From the NCBI GenBank assembly GCA_947179155.2, contig OX359282.1, positions 9,585,533 through 9,649,532 of the forward strand: a stretch of DNA of 64,000 bases, in the 5' to 3' direction. Every line of letters begins with the position of its first letter. The stretch's first letter is position 1. The position numbers and the translations under genes are program-made. Below are positions 42,613 through 55,319 of the stretch, piece by piece. Source of the stretch: Hedera helix. Its lineage: Eukaryota; Streptophyta; Magnoliopsida; Apiales; Araliaceae. The notes below the pieces were generated by a model. That model was given only the letters and a program-made list of their open reading frames with translations, made no database searches and was not told the DNA's origin.

Positions 42613-43428
42613 GTATTACATTCTACCTCAAGCCCTCTATTTATAGGCTACAAAATCCTCCTAACCCTAATAGGAAGTACACTTTTCAAACCCTAATAGA
42701 ATTTAAAATACAAATAAAAATAAAAGATTACTAAAATAATTATTATCCTAACCCTAATTGGAATTAAAATCCAATTTGGAATTAAAAAGTAGCAAAAATT
42801 CGCGAATAATTCCATTTTAGGCCATTTTCGCATCTGCAAAACAAGGCACTCGCTACAGTGACAATGCACAGCTGCCCGCGCATTGCGCGCATTGCCTCCT
42901 CTTCTGAAACGGCGTTGTTCCACTTTTCCTCGCGTTTGCTGCTTAGCCGCGCATTGCGCGGAGCCTTTCTTTTCCGCTAATCAAAACGACGTCGTTCCTC
43001 TTTTCTTTACTATGCGCGCAATGCGCAGACGTCCATTCCGAAAATAACCATTATGCCACCGTGCTGTTTAATTACCAAAATGCCATAAGATCTTTGCAGA
43101 ATTTACAGATTTGCCCCCAAGCTTATTTTTCCTACAAAATAAAATCTAAAATAATTAAAAATAAATAAAATAATATAAAAATACTAAAAAAATAATAATA
43201 ATGCATAATAATAAATAAAACACCTAAAACACTAAAAATAAATAAAAACACATAAATAAATAAAAAATATAAAAATACTATAAAATTACCTAAATTAACA
43301 TAAATTAACTAAAATCCTATAAAACCTATTAAAACCAAAATAAGCTAAATAATTAAACATTTAAGCATACAATAAATATAAAAACTAAGTATTAGGGAAT
43401 AAAAATCTCATATAATTTAACTATATCA
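42613..43428 (-). repeat. Truncated 5' LTR of B
   Basis: Aligns with 35779-36590 of the 3' LTR, including the TATA box (42637-42646) and the palindrome cassette (42875-43130), and ends TATATCA at 43428. The U5-side half is missing. Against the 3' LTR I see roughly 3 percent differences by eye, many at CpG in the palindromes, and one extra stretch of about 20 bases near 43080. Confidence 0.82.
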
Positions 43429-43820
43429 GTTGTGAATGATGCTTATTCTTTTGATTGTAGCTTCATCATGCATTTCAGATGAGGCTCCCTAGTTTTCCTT
43501 AGTGGTTTTGCATTTAAGCACATCCTGAGCAGTTGTCATCTAAAACCATGAATAAGACTTTATTTGTTTATCTAGAGCAATAAAATGTTTCTCTGTGTCT
43601 GTCCATTCTAAATTAGATTTGGCAATCATAACATATGGATCTTCAGTGGATGGAGCCATCTTTGTAAGCACGTATGGACCTGCTCAAATCTACTTCTTAG
43701 ATAGCAATAAAAATTATGAAGCACATAGGTGGATTTTCGCCTCCTATCTCAGAACTGGTTTTAGATTTTGAAAGTAATATGGGATCTACTAAATGCGGTT
43801 AAACAAGTTTTGTGAGAACC
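43429..43820 (-). pseudogene. Ty1/copia gag N-terminal fragment and leader (element K)
   Basis: On the minus strand, after the primer site, a broken frame reads GPYVLTKMAPS, then SNLEWTDTEKHFIALDKQIKS, then CKTTKE and a HDEATIKR segment. This matches the order G-P-H-V-P-T-K...EWTDAEK...CKTAKEMW...V/IKR in plant copia Gag. At least one stop interrupts it. The fragment ends at 43428 where B is inserted. Copia Gag forms the particle. Confidence 0.65.
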
Positions 43821-43833
43821 TGCTTTGATACCA
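43821..43833 (-). other. Primer binding site of K (initiator Met tRNA-like)
   Basis: Minus strand TGGTATCAAAGCA, the Ty1/copia variant of the initiator Met primer site, two bases inside the LTR start at 43836. Confidence 0.75.
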
Positions 43834-43835
43834 AT

Positions 43836-45046
43836 TGATATTTTCCAGAGGTGTAAGAAAATGATCTAGGGTGGGGGGGTTGAATAGATCTTTATATAAT
43901 ACTGTATAACTTTTTTGTTCAAGTAAATTTACCAAATAATTAAGCAATTTTATGCGTAGCAAAATTAGTTTATTTGGTAATACCCCTTTTTTGATCCTTA
44001 ATGTAAAAGAACACAGTTTTGTATTTAGTTAGCTAATGGAAAGACATCACAAACAGATATAGCATTTATAGCAAATATAAGAAAGACAAAGAATGAGGTA
44101 AAGAGACATGAAGAACGCGTGAATTTTTAAGAGGTTCAGAGCCTGAACTACTCCTACTTCTCTCTTCCACTCCGTTGAGCAGGGATGATCCACTAAGGAG
44201 AAATCGACACAAAGTCCTTACAATTGGACACCAAGTCCTGGACACTAGTCCTCTCCAATGGACACAAAGTCCTCCCACTAAGGGTCTGATTCACAAAGAA
44301 CCAAGCGGGTCACAAAGTCCCGTCTTTATTGTTTGTTAGTGTAGATATTTGAGGTGTTACCAAGTTGACATTAAGCTCTCTCCTGAAGAACTTGGCAGCT
44401 GAATGACTCCATTGATCTTTAATCTTCACTAGCCCTCTACATATCTCTGTTTTGCTCTGGCTCTTATATGGCTGAAATCATTTTTTGATCTTTCCTCTAA
44501 AGTGTAGAGTAACTTAGAGTTAATGATATATCTATTCAGCTGATCGATCCCCTTTTCGGTCTTCTGTAGATCGACCATTTTCTCCTTATGCTCCTTTTTG
44601 GGTGTAAATTGATCCTTTTTTAATTTTGACCGTTTTTTCTTTCTTCGACCTGACTTCTCTCTATTGGTCGACTCCTTCTTTGATTTTTAGCTCTACGACC
44701 TTCAACTCTACGATCTTTAGCTCTACGGTAATCTTTATGCACTATATAATTTCTTCAGTCTTCAATCGTAGAGTGTATTTTTCAGTTTAGCTTGCTTAAT
44801 AATTCTCATGACAACTCTACTTTTATGTTTGTTGTTGTTCTACGATCTTGCATTTTGTTTTACGACTTTGCTAGACACACTTAGTTCACTTCTTGAGAAC
44901 TAAGACTTCTTCTTCTTTGAACTTGGACTTCTGTCACTCTCAAGTTCTTTTTCCTCTTCTTAATCAGCTTCCTTACCTGGACATTTGTTGGTTGTAGTGT
45001 TGTGGACTGAAATGCCGTAAGAATCCCTGTATTTGTTACAACGGAC
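43836..45046 (-). repeat. 5' LTR of K (Ty1/copia); right boundary approximate
   Basis: The left boundary is fixed by the primer site and TGATATTTTCC. It contains a GGGTGGGGGGGTTGAATAGATC block typical of several plant copia LTRs, short direct repeats (GGACAC...AAGTCCT, about 44207-44320) and TACGAYCTT repeats (44690-44880). The right end is placed at GGACA (45046) because sequence resembling J's LTR follows; no target duplication can be tested. Confidence 0.6.
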
Positions 45047-45955
45047 ATTGTGTGTTAAAGTATAACCTCATTCTTAATAACCATATCATACAACCACAAT
45101 ATAGTTAATAAAAACTAGATTATTTAAAAACTTTACAACATTCTGATATTACAGAATCACAATCTTTACTACACATATTTTTCTTTACAACTCCGATTAT
45201 ATATATAGCATGACCTAGTCTATTATAATAATTATGAGTACACATAAGCTCACATTCCAACAAGAAGTCATTATGTCTATACATTGACTTCTCTTATCTG
45301 TTTAAGTCCACTAATATTAGCACTCGTCTATCATAGATTCGTCTTTAACTACAATTACAAGGCCCTCTAACCCTGAATATTACAAAAATATAATTATCCC
45401 AAAATGTTACATCAAAGGGATATAATTAACTCTAATAACAAAGTTTTATAACTAACATAACTTCAGTCATTTCCTTTGCTTTTATCTGGACCTCCAAATT
45501 TCTCGTACTCCGATGAAAATATTTGTTTTGAAGCAAGGGTGAGCATGACGGCTCAGCAAGTTTAATAGTTAATACGTAACACATTACATGCTTCACGTGT
45601 TGTATCTACTGTGCATATTTATATATGCATCATGCTTTTTATTTTTTGAATGCTTCATACCTTTCATGCATTGCAGTTAATACATGACTTATATTTCTTA
45701 AGTTAAGACGTTCACATAGAACAATTAGCTCATATTAGGAATTGAATAATAAACAGTTACTTTCATATAGTTGCACGAAGTGCACATTTAGAATAAGTTC
45801 ACAAGAAATCCATATAGCCATGAATATCTTACACATAAGTAAATAAATAGTTCACATATAACAATAGTTTAACATATAGCAACAAGTTCTGAAAAACTTG
45901 CCTATTACCGTCTACACCATTACCCAAATTTTTGCGCCCTTTGTACGACCTACAC
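45047..45955 (-). repeat. LTR of J, 3' end portion in sense
   Basis: Sequence up to N contains the conserved GAGCATGACGGCTCAGCAAG hairpin (45535-45565) in minus orientation, about 500 bases from the left edge where D, E and H have about 600, so the last 100 or so bases may lie beyond K. The rest is AT-rich and non-coding. Confidence 0.6.
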
Positions 45956-47307
45956 TGTAATATCCCAGATATTTTCAAGATTTTAAATAATATCTTAATT
46001 GATTTTATTAAAAGTTATGGTTTAAAACCTAGAGTTTGAAAAGTGATATGTGTAGAATTTGGGTAAACATTTTTTTTTAACATAATGTATTTGTTAGAAA
46101 TTAAATGTGAGAATATTGTAAGGATGCATATAGAGAATTTATTAAAGAAATAAATTCAATTGAGAAGTGAATACGGTTATAAGGATATATATACATAGTT
46201 ATATATTCCTAGAGTTGTGCTTGTTAGCCAAATACGAAGATGAGTAAATTTAATACTCAATTAAACTAATAAATTAATTAGTTTAAATATGAAGTCATGA
46301 AATATAATTAATTATATTAATTATATTAGTTATGAGTTAAAGTTGTGGAAAATTTAGAATGATTGTCTAGAATGACAATATTAAGAAGTTAATTAATTAA
46401 GTAATTAACTTAATTATTAAGTTGTGGTATAGAGCCCAATATTGATTTAATTGACTAGTACAATGAAATGGTGTAGCAAGCCCAATGGTAATGTAGAGAA
46501 GTCCAATGATGGGATTTAATTTTCAAGCCCAATGATCTAATTAAATTGTGTCAAACCTTAGCTCAATGAATTAATTATGGTAGCCCAACTTAGAGTTTAA
46601 TTGTTTTAATTGTTGGGAGCCCTAAAGGAATTAATCTAGTAGATTAATATTTAAGGAAATTAAAGTGTGAATTGGATTATATAATTTGTCCGAGGAAGTT
46701 ATTGAATTAAGTTTAATAAAGGAAGTTCGATTAATGGATTTATTAAATTAACGGACTAACCTAAGATTTTTGGGAGGAACCCTAATTAAATATTTAATTA
46801 ATATTGAATATGGCAAGTCCAATTTGATTACATAAATTAAATTTAATTTGATTATTAAATTGTTCCTTAATTATTTAAACAAGCCAATTAATTAAATTAA
46901 GTGACGGACTTGTGGAAAATTCTATATGATTGGGTATTTTATTAATCTAGCCCAATGTTTTAATTAATTGGGAGTCTAGTAAATTAATTTAGTAGCCCAA
47001 CATTTCAATGGATCAAAGGAGTATCCATGGCCCAAATGATTAAATTCCAAAGCCCAAATATTGACCCATTGATAAATTAGCTTCTAGAAGGTTATTTTCT
47101 CTAATTAGGTAATAAAAATAAATGAAATTTGGTCAATTTATGGGGCATGACTGGTGGATTTGATGGTGGAGTGCTTGGACTCCAAAATTTTATTAATTTG
47201 AATTGTTGACATAGAGTATGGAACACTCAAGGCTTTGTGCTAGCAATTTGGAAAATGGTTGACATCCATTATATAGATATATGTGTTATATGTATAAATC
47301 TATACTA

Positions 47308-47318
47308 CTATAAATAGC
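47308..47318 (+). promoter_or_regulatory. TATA box of N
   Basis: CTATAAATAGC about 1.35 kb into the LTR, followed by a leader containing GTGAGGGTTCC and repeated GTGAGTTA words. Confidence 0.6.
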
Positions 47319-48164
47319 ATATCAAGTCTTCATTTGTGAGGGTTCCAAAAATATTGCTAGAGAACTTTTATTATGTGTTAGTAAATTCTAGAGAGTTAAC
47401 TCGGTGAGTTAAAGAAAAAGGGTAGTGAGTTAGTGAGTTCTTTAGTGAGTTACTACCGAGTCAAGTGAGCCAAGTCTAATTCTTCAAGAGGAGTGTGCTT
47501 GGATGTCATCTAACTCCATCATCTATCTTTGGAAGGAGAGAAAAGTAGCTCACAAGTCTAGAAGGTATAACACTAACCCTAAACCCTAGTTTTGAAGTTC
47601 ATTATATTTTATATTGAATATTTATGGTAGAAAAGATTATTCACAAGCTCTAAATGTTTATATCCATGCTAAATTGGTAGATCTAGGGTTACATGGGTTT
47701 AACATGAATATTTATAGGTGTTGGTGTTGAAAAGTTTAGCAAAATGTATGAAAACGATTTTTACCGACGGAACCTTAAACGAACGTGTGATTTGGAGCTT
47801 TATATTTTGAAACCTAAAAGTTAGGTATGAGATTTTCTTCTTTGATATGGTAAATATATAAGTTAAGAACAAAACCTAATTGGTATAATGTTCATGTGAG
47901 TTGTTATGGTCAAGATATGATTTTTAGACCAAAGAAGGCCATTTTAAGAACTCAATGTGCAAACATTCCACTTTGTGGCTATTTTTCATAACCAAAACTT
48001 TTCCAAAAATTTGATCCAATGATGGAATATTGTAGTTTAGGAAGATACGAATCCATCGATACCAATTTGAGGTCATTTGGATTTGTAGATTTCATTTTAT
48101 TCAAGTTTTAATCAAAGGAGCAAAAGTTGAAAAATCAGAAAATGGCAAAATGGCAGTTTCTGCA

Positions 48165-48300
48165 ACACTAGGGCCGGGGCCCTTGATTCCTTTGTAAAAG
48201 GAGGGCCGGGGCCCTTGGTCACTATTCACGGCCAGTGTGGTTTTTCGTCCGGGTCGGGTCGGCCCATTCGGGTCGGGTCGGTTCGGGTTATTTAAGTTCA
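48165..48300 (+). repeat. GC-rich cassette in N
   Basis: AGGGCCGGGGCCCTTG occurs twice (about 48170 and 48202), each with arms GGGCC and GGCCC around GG, followed by tandem CGGGTCGGGTCGG words to 48290. It lies about 850 bases downstream of the TATA box, the same relative place as the cassettes of C, F and D, but with different sequence. Confidence 0.85.
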
Positions 48301-48655
48301 AAATGGATAAAAAATACTTAAAAATTAATATAATTAATTTGGGACCCAACTTTAATAATTATTTATTATTTATAATAAATAATAAATAAAGTAAATAAAA
48401 GCTATTATTATAATTAATTATTATTTAAAGGATATTAAATGGTAATTAAAGAAAGATGAAGTTAATAAGGTAATTAATTATTATTTTAATAAATAAGGAT
48501 AATTAGTTAATTATTATTTAAATGATATTAAATAATAATTAAAGGGAGATAAAGTGAATAAAATGATCATTTGTTATTTAATGAATATTAAATAATAAAT
48601 GAGATTAATTAACTAAGAGATTATTATTTAAATAATCATTAAAGGATTTGAGGAT

Positions 48656-49737
48656 TGTTAAAATATTATTAAATGGTTAATAATATTAATAAGTGATTAA
48701 AATATTATTAAAAGGTTAATAATATTAATAAGTGATTAAAATATTATTAAATGATTAATAATATTAGTAAGTGATTAAAATGTTATTAAATGATTAATAA
48801 TATTAATAAGTGAGTAAAATATTATTAAATGGTTAATAATATTAATAAGTGATTAAAATATTATTAAATGGTTAATAATATTAATAAGTTGTTAAAATAT
48901 TATTAAATGGTTAATAATATTAATAAGTGATTAAAATATTATTAAATGATTAATAGTATTAATAAGTGATTAAAATATTATTAAATGGTTAATAATATTA
49001 ATAAGTTGTTAAAATGTTATTAAATGGTTAATAATATTAATAAGTGATTAAAATATTATTAAATGGTTAATAATATTAATAAGTGATTAAAATATTATTA
49101 AATGGTTAATAATATTAGTAAGTGATTAAAATATTATTAAATGATTAATAATATTAATAAGTGAGTAAAATATTATTAAATGGTTAATAATATTAATAAG
49201 TGATTAAAATATTATTAAATGGTTAATAATATTAATAAGTTGTTAAAATATTATTAAATGGTTAATAATATTAATAAGTGATTAAAATATTATTAAATGA
49301 TTAATAATATTAATAAGTGATTAAAATATTATTAAATGGTTAATAATATTAATAAGTTGTTAAAATGTTATTAAATGATTAATAATATTAATAAGTGAGT
49401 AAAATATTATTAAATGGTTAATAATATTAATAAGTTGTTAAAATATTATTAAATGGTTAATAATATTAATAAGTGATTAAAATATTATTAAATGATTAAT
49501 AATATTAATAAGTGATTAAAATATTATTAAATGGTTAATAATATTAATAAGTTGTTAAAATATTATTAAATGGTTAATAATATTAATAAGTGATTAAAAT
49601 ATTATTAAATGATTAATAATATTAATAAGTGATTAAAATATTATTAAATGGTTAATAATATTAATAAGTTGTTAAAATGTTATTAAATTGTTAATAATAT
49701 TAATAAGTGATTAAAATATTATTAAAGGGTTAATAAT
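48656..49737 (+). repeat. 39-bp tandem hairpin array in N, about 28 copies
   Basis: The unit is 39 bp with perfect 11-bp arms AATATTATTAA and TTAATAATATT around a 4-base loop (mostly ATGG or ATGA), joined by AATAAGTGATTA or AATAAGTTGTTA. By linker and loop type, units 3-10 repeat as units 12-19, so a block of nine units (351 bp) was duplicated, and three-unit (117 bp) repeats appear at the end. Confidence 0.93.
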
Positions 49738-50890
49738 ATTTGATTGTAGTTATATATTATCAAAGGTAGAAAATATTTTGAGATATTTGGTACATTGCTA
49801 AATGTCCAAATCATTAAGTTGCGTAAAGAAGAAAGTTTAATTGAATTAAACCAAGGTAAGAATCCATTGGTGATTAAATATTAGACAACTTATAAAATAT
49901 AGGTTGTATGAAGAGCGCAAGGTATTGGTGAAAGATGTTTAAGTGTACCCGATATGTCCAACTAGGTTTGGGCTAGTGGTTTTTGTCCGGAACGTATAAG
50001 TTCATTTGTCGGACAACTAAAGAGTTAATACTTTGAAGTTAAGGTCTTAAGTTAAGACTAAGTAATAGTCATTATATCTAATGATTATTTCAATTTCCTA
50101 TATATAATTGTAGGTTGAACGAGAGACGCAAATAAGCGTAACTGGTAGAAGCAAACCAGACAAGTTTTTCAGATATTGTTGCTATGTGTATAACTGTTAT
50201 ATGTGCACTTGAAGCATGTAAGAATTTGAATTAAATATGTTTTTGTGAAACCATATGAGATGTGTTGATTCTATATGATAGAAAGCCTGAATTAATTGAA
50301 TAAGTTGAACTGTATGTCATGTATTCATTCCAATGCATGAACAGTATGTTGCATGAATAAATGCAAAGCATGAGAAACATGATGCATTCATATAATGTAA
50401 TGCATGAAGCATGAGAAGCATGTATAAACATGAATTATGTGTTATGTGCTATCTGTTAGACTTGCTGAGCCGTCGTGCTCACTCTTGCCTAAACCAACAT
50501 TTTCAGATAGTGCAAATCATTTGAAGTTCTCGATAGATCAAGGAACAGGAAAGCATATTACTTTCACTGAAGATCTAAATATTTGTTGTAGATATTAGTC
50601 CGAATTGGACAGGTAAATGATTATGTCGTATAAGACTTTAGTTGGTATGTTATATGAGTGTTAAATACACAAGTTGATTGTAATAGAATGTCGTATCATG
50701 TATGATATTAAGACATACTAGGAATGTATAAAGATTTCGATTCTGCAATAGAAAGAGATGTTATGAAATTGTAAATAAATGGTTATTTACCAATTATAAT
50801 ATTGTTGTAATTCATGAACAATAAGGAAAAGATTGTACTCGTGTTGAACCGGATCCGAGGTTCAAAGAACCCGGATTTGGGGTCGTCACA

Positions 50891-53800
50891 TACACGACAA
50901 GTGAGATCGATAATACATTATTAGTCAAAGTTTGACTCAATACTTAATCTTATTTTAAGATTCTAATTTTACTTCATCACCTTACATATTTAATAAAGTC
51001 AACCTACCAATTTAGTCCTTCATGGACTCTATCTATTGATTTAATTTAATAATCTTTTTATACATAGCTTCATATATCTGACATTTAAAAATGTTCACAA
51101 ATTAAAATCGGAACCCCACAAAATAGTTTCACATCCTCTAAATCTTAATCTCTTAAGACTACATCAATTATATCATACTTGGGTCCCACAAACATATCAT
51201 TTTCAAAAATAAAATTATTTTTCAAAAAGGTCAGGGTGGTGCGCCCTGTGCCACAAAACAAGAGGAACTAGCGCGCCCCGCATCAGGTCGATAGAACTTT
51301 CAATAGAGCTTGGCGCGCTCCGTGCCAAGACTAACTCAGGGATGGCGCGCCCCGTGTCATTATACCAGAACTTCAAAGTTCTGCCAAACACATTTTTTTT
51401 TCAAATTTTCAACTTCAGATTCTTTAAGGTATTGAGCATACAAGCTATAAGGCTTATGTAATCATCTGTTAACACTCATCTGTTAACACTCACCAACACA
51501 TGTTTAAACCTTCTAAGCTTTCTTTCAACATAAAAAACTTTCCTTACTAGGATCATCATAACTATGATACAAGGCTTATTCTATTTCCTTAATGGAGATT
51601 TGCTTCATAACTCAACAAAATACAACTTAAAGCTTTTACGGTCTTGAACACATAATATACAAGTTGAGTTCTTACAACCTAACATAACATTCCTACTACG
51701 TTTTAAACCATTTATAGTTTAAAAATATCATATGTATACGTATACTCATGGATCACCATTAACTAAGACATTTTGGAAATCAAAGTTTAGAAATGCATTT
51801 CTCTTAGGAGTTTTATCAAACAATATCTATGCATATGATTAAAAACATCATTTTAGTACCATAGCTTCCACCTAGGTTTCATTTATGATTTCTTATTTTC
51901 TTAAATATGAAAACTATAAATTTCAACACACAATCAACATTATTGTTCCTCCGAATCCATCATGATCCACACATAACCAACAATAACAACTCCCATACAA
52001 AAACACAATTTATATGTATAATATAGCATAACTAAAATAGAAGTTTTGAGATTAGGAAACCTTTTTAACCTTTAAAGTCTTTGAAGAATCCTTAAGCTTG
52101 AATGCTAAATAAGAACTTAATTGCAACTCTTCTTCTTCTTCTTTTAAATCCCCCGGGTTCTCTCTATAGAAACTTACTTTTGTTTCTTTCTCACACTTAG
52201 CAGAAATGCAAAGGTTTTGAATATGAAATAAGGTTAGGTACTTAATAAATAGGTCACCTCCTTGGATTAGTCATGCATAACTATAATTATATATCTATTT
52301 ATGACCTTTACTAGCCCAGTTTGGCCCCTACCATAGTCCCTAAATTACCTACAAGTCAATTCCTAGCTACCCCATATTGGGGCTACCAAAATTGAACTTC
52401 AACTGCCTTCTTGGCAGACTAAATGTTCCTTCTCCTTTGCCCACTTGATGCTGCTACAAAAACAACAATTATAGAATATATATATAGACATAATCATTAA
52501 TGTTTCTCTTAACAAACACTTTGGTTGTCGTCTAACTTATATACATATGCATATACAATTAGTAATATGCTCATGAACCCACATATGACACTCACATTTG
52601 GGTTCTCTTTTATGGATGCTCTTGCCACTTCTTCTTGCTGATGAGGTTACATATCTATATTTATGTGCGCGCGCATGATACAAACATTAAATGTTAAACT
52701 CCCTCACACCCTATTACTGCTGCAAGGTCATTTCTCAAACACCTTGGGGCTACCGAATTACACTTCTTACTTGGCTACTGAATTATTATATATCTATATA
52801 AAACTCCTAGTGCAATAAATGCATACTCTAGGCTTTCAATGCAAACAATACTCCTATTTCACCACTCTTTCCTGTCGAAAATGTGTTATGCCTACCCACT
52901 TGGCTAATGTAAACAGGAGCACATTAGGTTACTACACTTAACAAATCATTTGGGAACCTCACTTGGTTGATCATCTTGCTCGACTCATAGACCCTACATG
53001 TTAATATAACATTTGAGTTCACTTTTAGGGCTGCCATGACATTCATTGTGCCTTAAAAACAATACTACACCCGAAATACAAAAGCTTGAAAAATTAGGCT
53101 AGCCAAATATTCTTGCTAATTAATAACATTAGCCCATGTAATTTAATAAATTACATTACATGGCTTTCTTTTTTGTTTCATTTAAATGCATAAAAGATAT
53201 ATACAACTATATATCTATTCCTTCATCTTAAAATAAATTTTAATTAACTTTATTTCATTAATAAAAATTGTTACATAAAGTTCTCGTATTAATCTCCGTA
53301 TTATACTCGTATAATAATTCGTATTATACTCTTATTGTTCCTGTATTTTAATCGTATTTGTAAATAGGGTTTCCCATATTTATACGTAGTATAAACACTT
53401 AACTCAAAATATACCTCAACTTATACCTATTATTCAAACTCTAGGGTTTAAATCTCATAACCCATAACTTCCTTCTTGGTTTAATCAATTAAATCTAACA
53501 TTTGGTTTAAATATAACTTGCATCAGTTCGAATCTAGCTTACTAGATCGTTTACTACTTCAACTTAATTAATTGCTTGGACTTATACATTTCCAAACAAA
53601 GCTTACATAAATCATATTAATAACCTAGTATTAATCGATTCAATCTTAACTCAATTAAATTCTCTTGGCTTAATACATATATATCTATTTATACCAACAC
53701 TTCACCCCACAAAATTATAAACTTCTCACTTGAGAGAATTTACTTCCTTCCTTGTACTCGTGAAAAGGTCTAACATAACCTATACATGAACAATCGTAGC

Positions 53801-53938
53801 TATTAAATGCCTTATATTATAGCATTTTCTTCCTAGTCATAAGACTTTATTCCTCAAATTTATATCATTTATAATTCTCCAATATTTCTATCATTTATAA
53901 TCCTATTTACCAGTTTTATAAATATTCGGGCGGTCATA
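50891..53938 (-). repeat. LTR of J, remaining part
   Basis: Continues J's LTR after N (TSD TACAC at 50891). It contains a GC cassette with four GGCGCGCYCCGTG-like repeats (51235-51360), then AT-rich non-coding DNA, and ends in sense TATGACCGCCCG at 53938 next to a GGGTGAA polypurine tract. Total LTR in the window is about 3.95 kb without N. Confidence 0.68.
51235..51360 (-). repeat. GC-rich GGCGCGCC repeat cassette in J LTR
   Basis: Four copies of a TGGCGCGCCCCGTGYCA-like unit at roughly 35-50 base spacing, each around a GGCGCGCC or GCGCGC palindrome. It is the only GC-rich patch in this LTR. Confidence 0.8.
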
Positions 53939-53962
53939 TTCACCCATTCTTCTAAGAATTTC
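53939..53962 (-). other. Polypurine tract of J next to its LTR
   Basis: Minus strand GAAATTCTTAGAAGAATGGGTGAA ends against the LTR start; the same kind of junction is fossilised inside D (6903-6950) and E (about 23795-23840). H is inserted immediately after it. Confidence 0.6.
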
Positions 53963-55319
53963 TGTAACGACCCCGAAATTCGACAAACCTTATTACCTTA
54001 AATTTCATATTTATTATTCATTATTTCCTTAACGTCCAAATTTCGTTCCATTAATAAATCTTTAATCACCTTATTTAACCCATTAATTGACTTTACAGTC
54101 ATCAATTACCAAATTTCTTGGTATAAATTTTTCTCTGTTCTCAATCATTGTATTAAAGTATTTGGATATTTAAAAACTTAATATCTCAATCCTAGTCCCT
54201 AGATCGCAACCTTTACTTTTTCTTTCTATTACAAGTATCATAAAGCTCAACATTCAAAATTTAATATTATTTATATTCATACAATTATTCTTTGTTTCGC
54301 AATTCATAATTAGACATATAATAGTTTCTAACGTAACAACTATCTAGAACAATTATAGTTCATAATTTAACTCTATTAGCACATCAATGTAAACTAGCAA
54401 ATGTACCCACATTGACTTATAATAATGAAAATATAACAATTACATTCACAACCTTCTAGGATAATCCATCTCTAACACAATCTGATATTCCTGAAATTTA
54501 TTTCTTTACCTGCAAAAGTTTATATTATGCAAGAATGAGCACAACGGCTTAACAAGTTCAACAGTGTGCATATAACACATAACATAACATGCTCTGTGTG
54601 TTTCATATATCGTGTGTGGTGCTTCTAGTAAAGCAATATATCTCATGTGCATCCTATTTACTTCATATTAGCAATTACGTTAAGAAAACATTAAATTATT
54701 TCACATATAGTCACATCATTGCACCGAATACACATTACGATCATGTTAACCACATATCACATAACACATAATTTCTATATGCATTTGAACATATAACATC
54801 GTATAACAATTAATATTAAGTACTAGAGAACTTGCCTTGACGTCTAATTATTAAATTGGTAGCTCAAAATCCTTTTTTCGAACAACCTATGATCATAAAA
54901 ATAAATTAATAACTATTTATCTCTTCATGATATTAATTTACTTAATTAATATCATTTATAATGTAATTAACCCTACCCGACGGTTTATTTTAGGGTACCG
55001 GTCAATTACTAATTAATATGGTTAATTATATTAACCTCGACCCTTAATATATTAATTTAACTAATATAAAACACATTCAATGCGGACAACCCGGCTCGTC
55101 GGATTAAATTTAGCGTATTTGGTTGTCTGGATTTTCATTTAACCATTTTCCAAATTTTAACCTTATTAGATTAATATTTAAATATTTAAATATTAATCTC
55201 AAATATTTAATATTTTTGAAAAATATTAAATTTAATGCCAAAATATCAGTTTTTTATATTTTTAGTATTTTTCTAAAATTTTAAAATAATTTTAAAACAT
55301 TTATTTAATTAAAAACTAA

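Larger units (their letters stand above)
34953..43428 (-). mobile_element. Element B: Athila-like Ty3/gypsy gag-pol element, degenerate
   Basis: Complete 3' LTR (34953-36590), 3' non-coding tract, integrase, RNase H, reverse transcriptase, protease, partial gag, and a truncated 5' LTR (about 42613-43428). A deletion joins mid-gag to mid-LTR, removing the gag N-terminus, leader, primer site and half of the LTR. Flanks GTTGG (34948-34952) and GTTGT (43429-43433) are a probable target duplication with one change. Both flanks fit copia gag of K. Confidence 0.85.
45956..50890 (+). mobile_element. Element N: 4.9-kb solo LTR, TSD TACAC
   Basis: TGTAATATCCCAG to GGGGTCGTCACA, 4,935 bp, flanked by TACAC at 45951-45955 and 50891-50895. 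Holds a TATA box (47308-47318), a GC-rich repeat cassette (48165-48300), AT hairpins of F type (48400-48650), a 39-bp tandem array (48656-49737) and the conserved TTGCTGAGC/GCTCA hairpin (50461-50488). The array largely explains the extra length over C and F. Inserted in J's LTR. Confidence 0.92.

Noticed and set aside
47570..47590. CCCTAAACCCTAG, a telomere-like motif; also AACCCTAAGGG near 60260
   Set aside because: Only one or two units, in LTR leader sequence where AAACCCTA words are common; not an interstitial telomere tract.
48656..49737. Regular direct repeats that could suggest a CRISPR array
   Set aside because: The units are contiguous 39-bp AT repeats without unique spacers, in a plant LTR; no cas genes.
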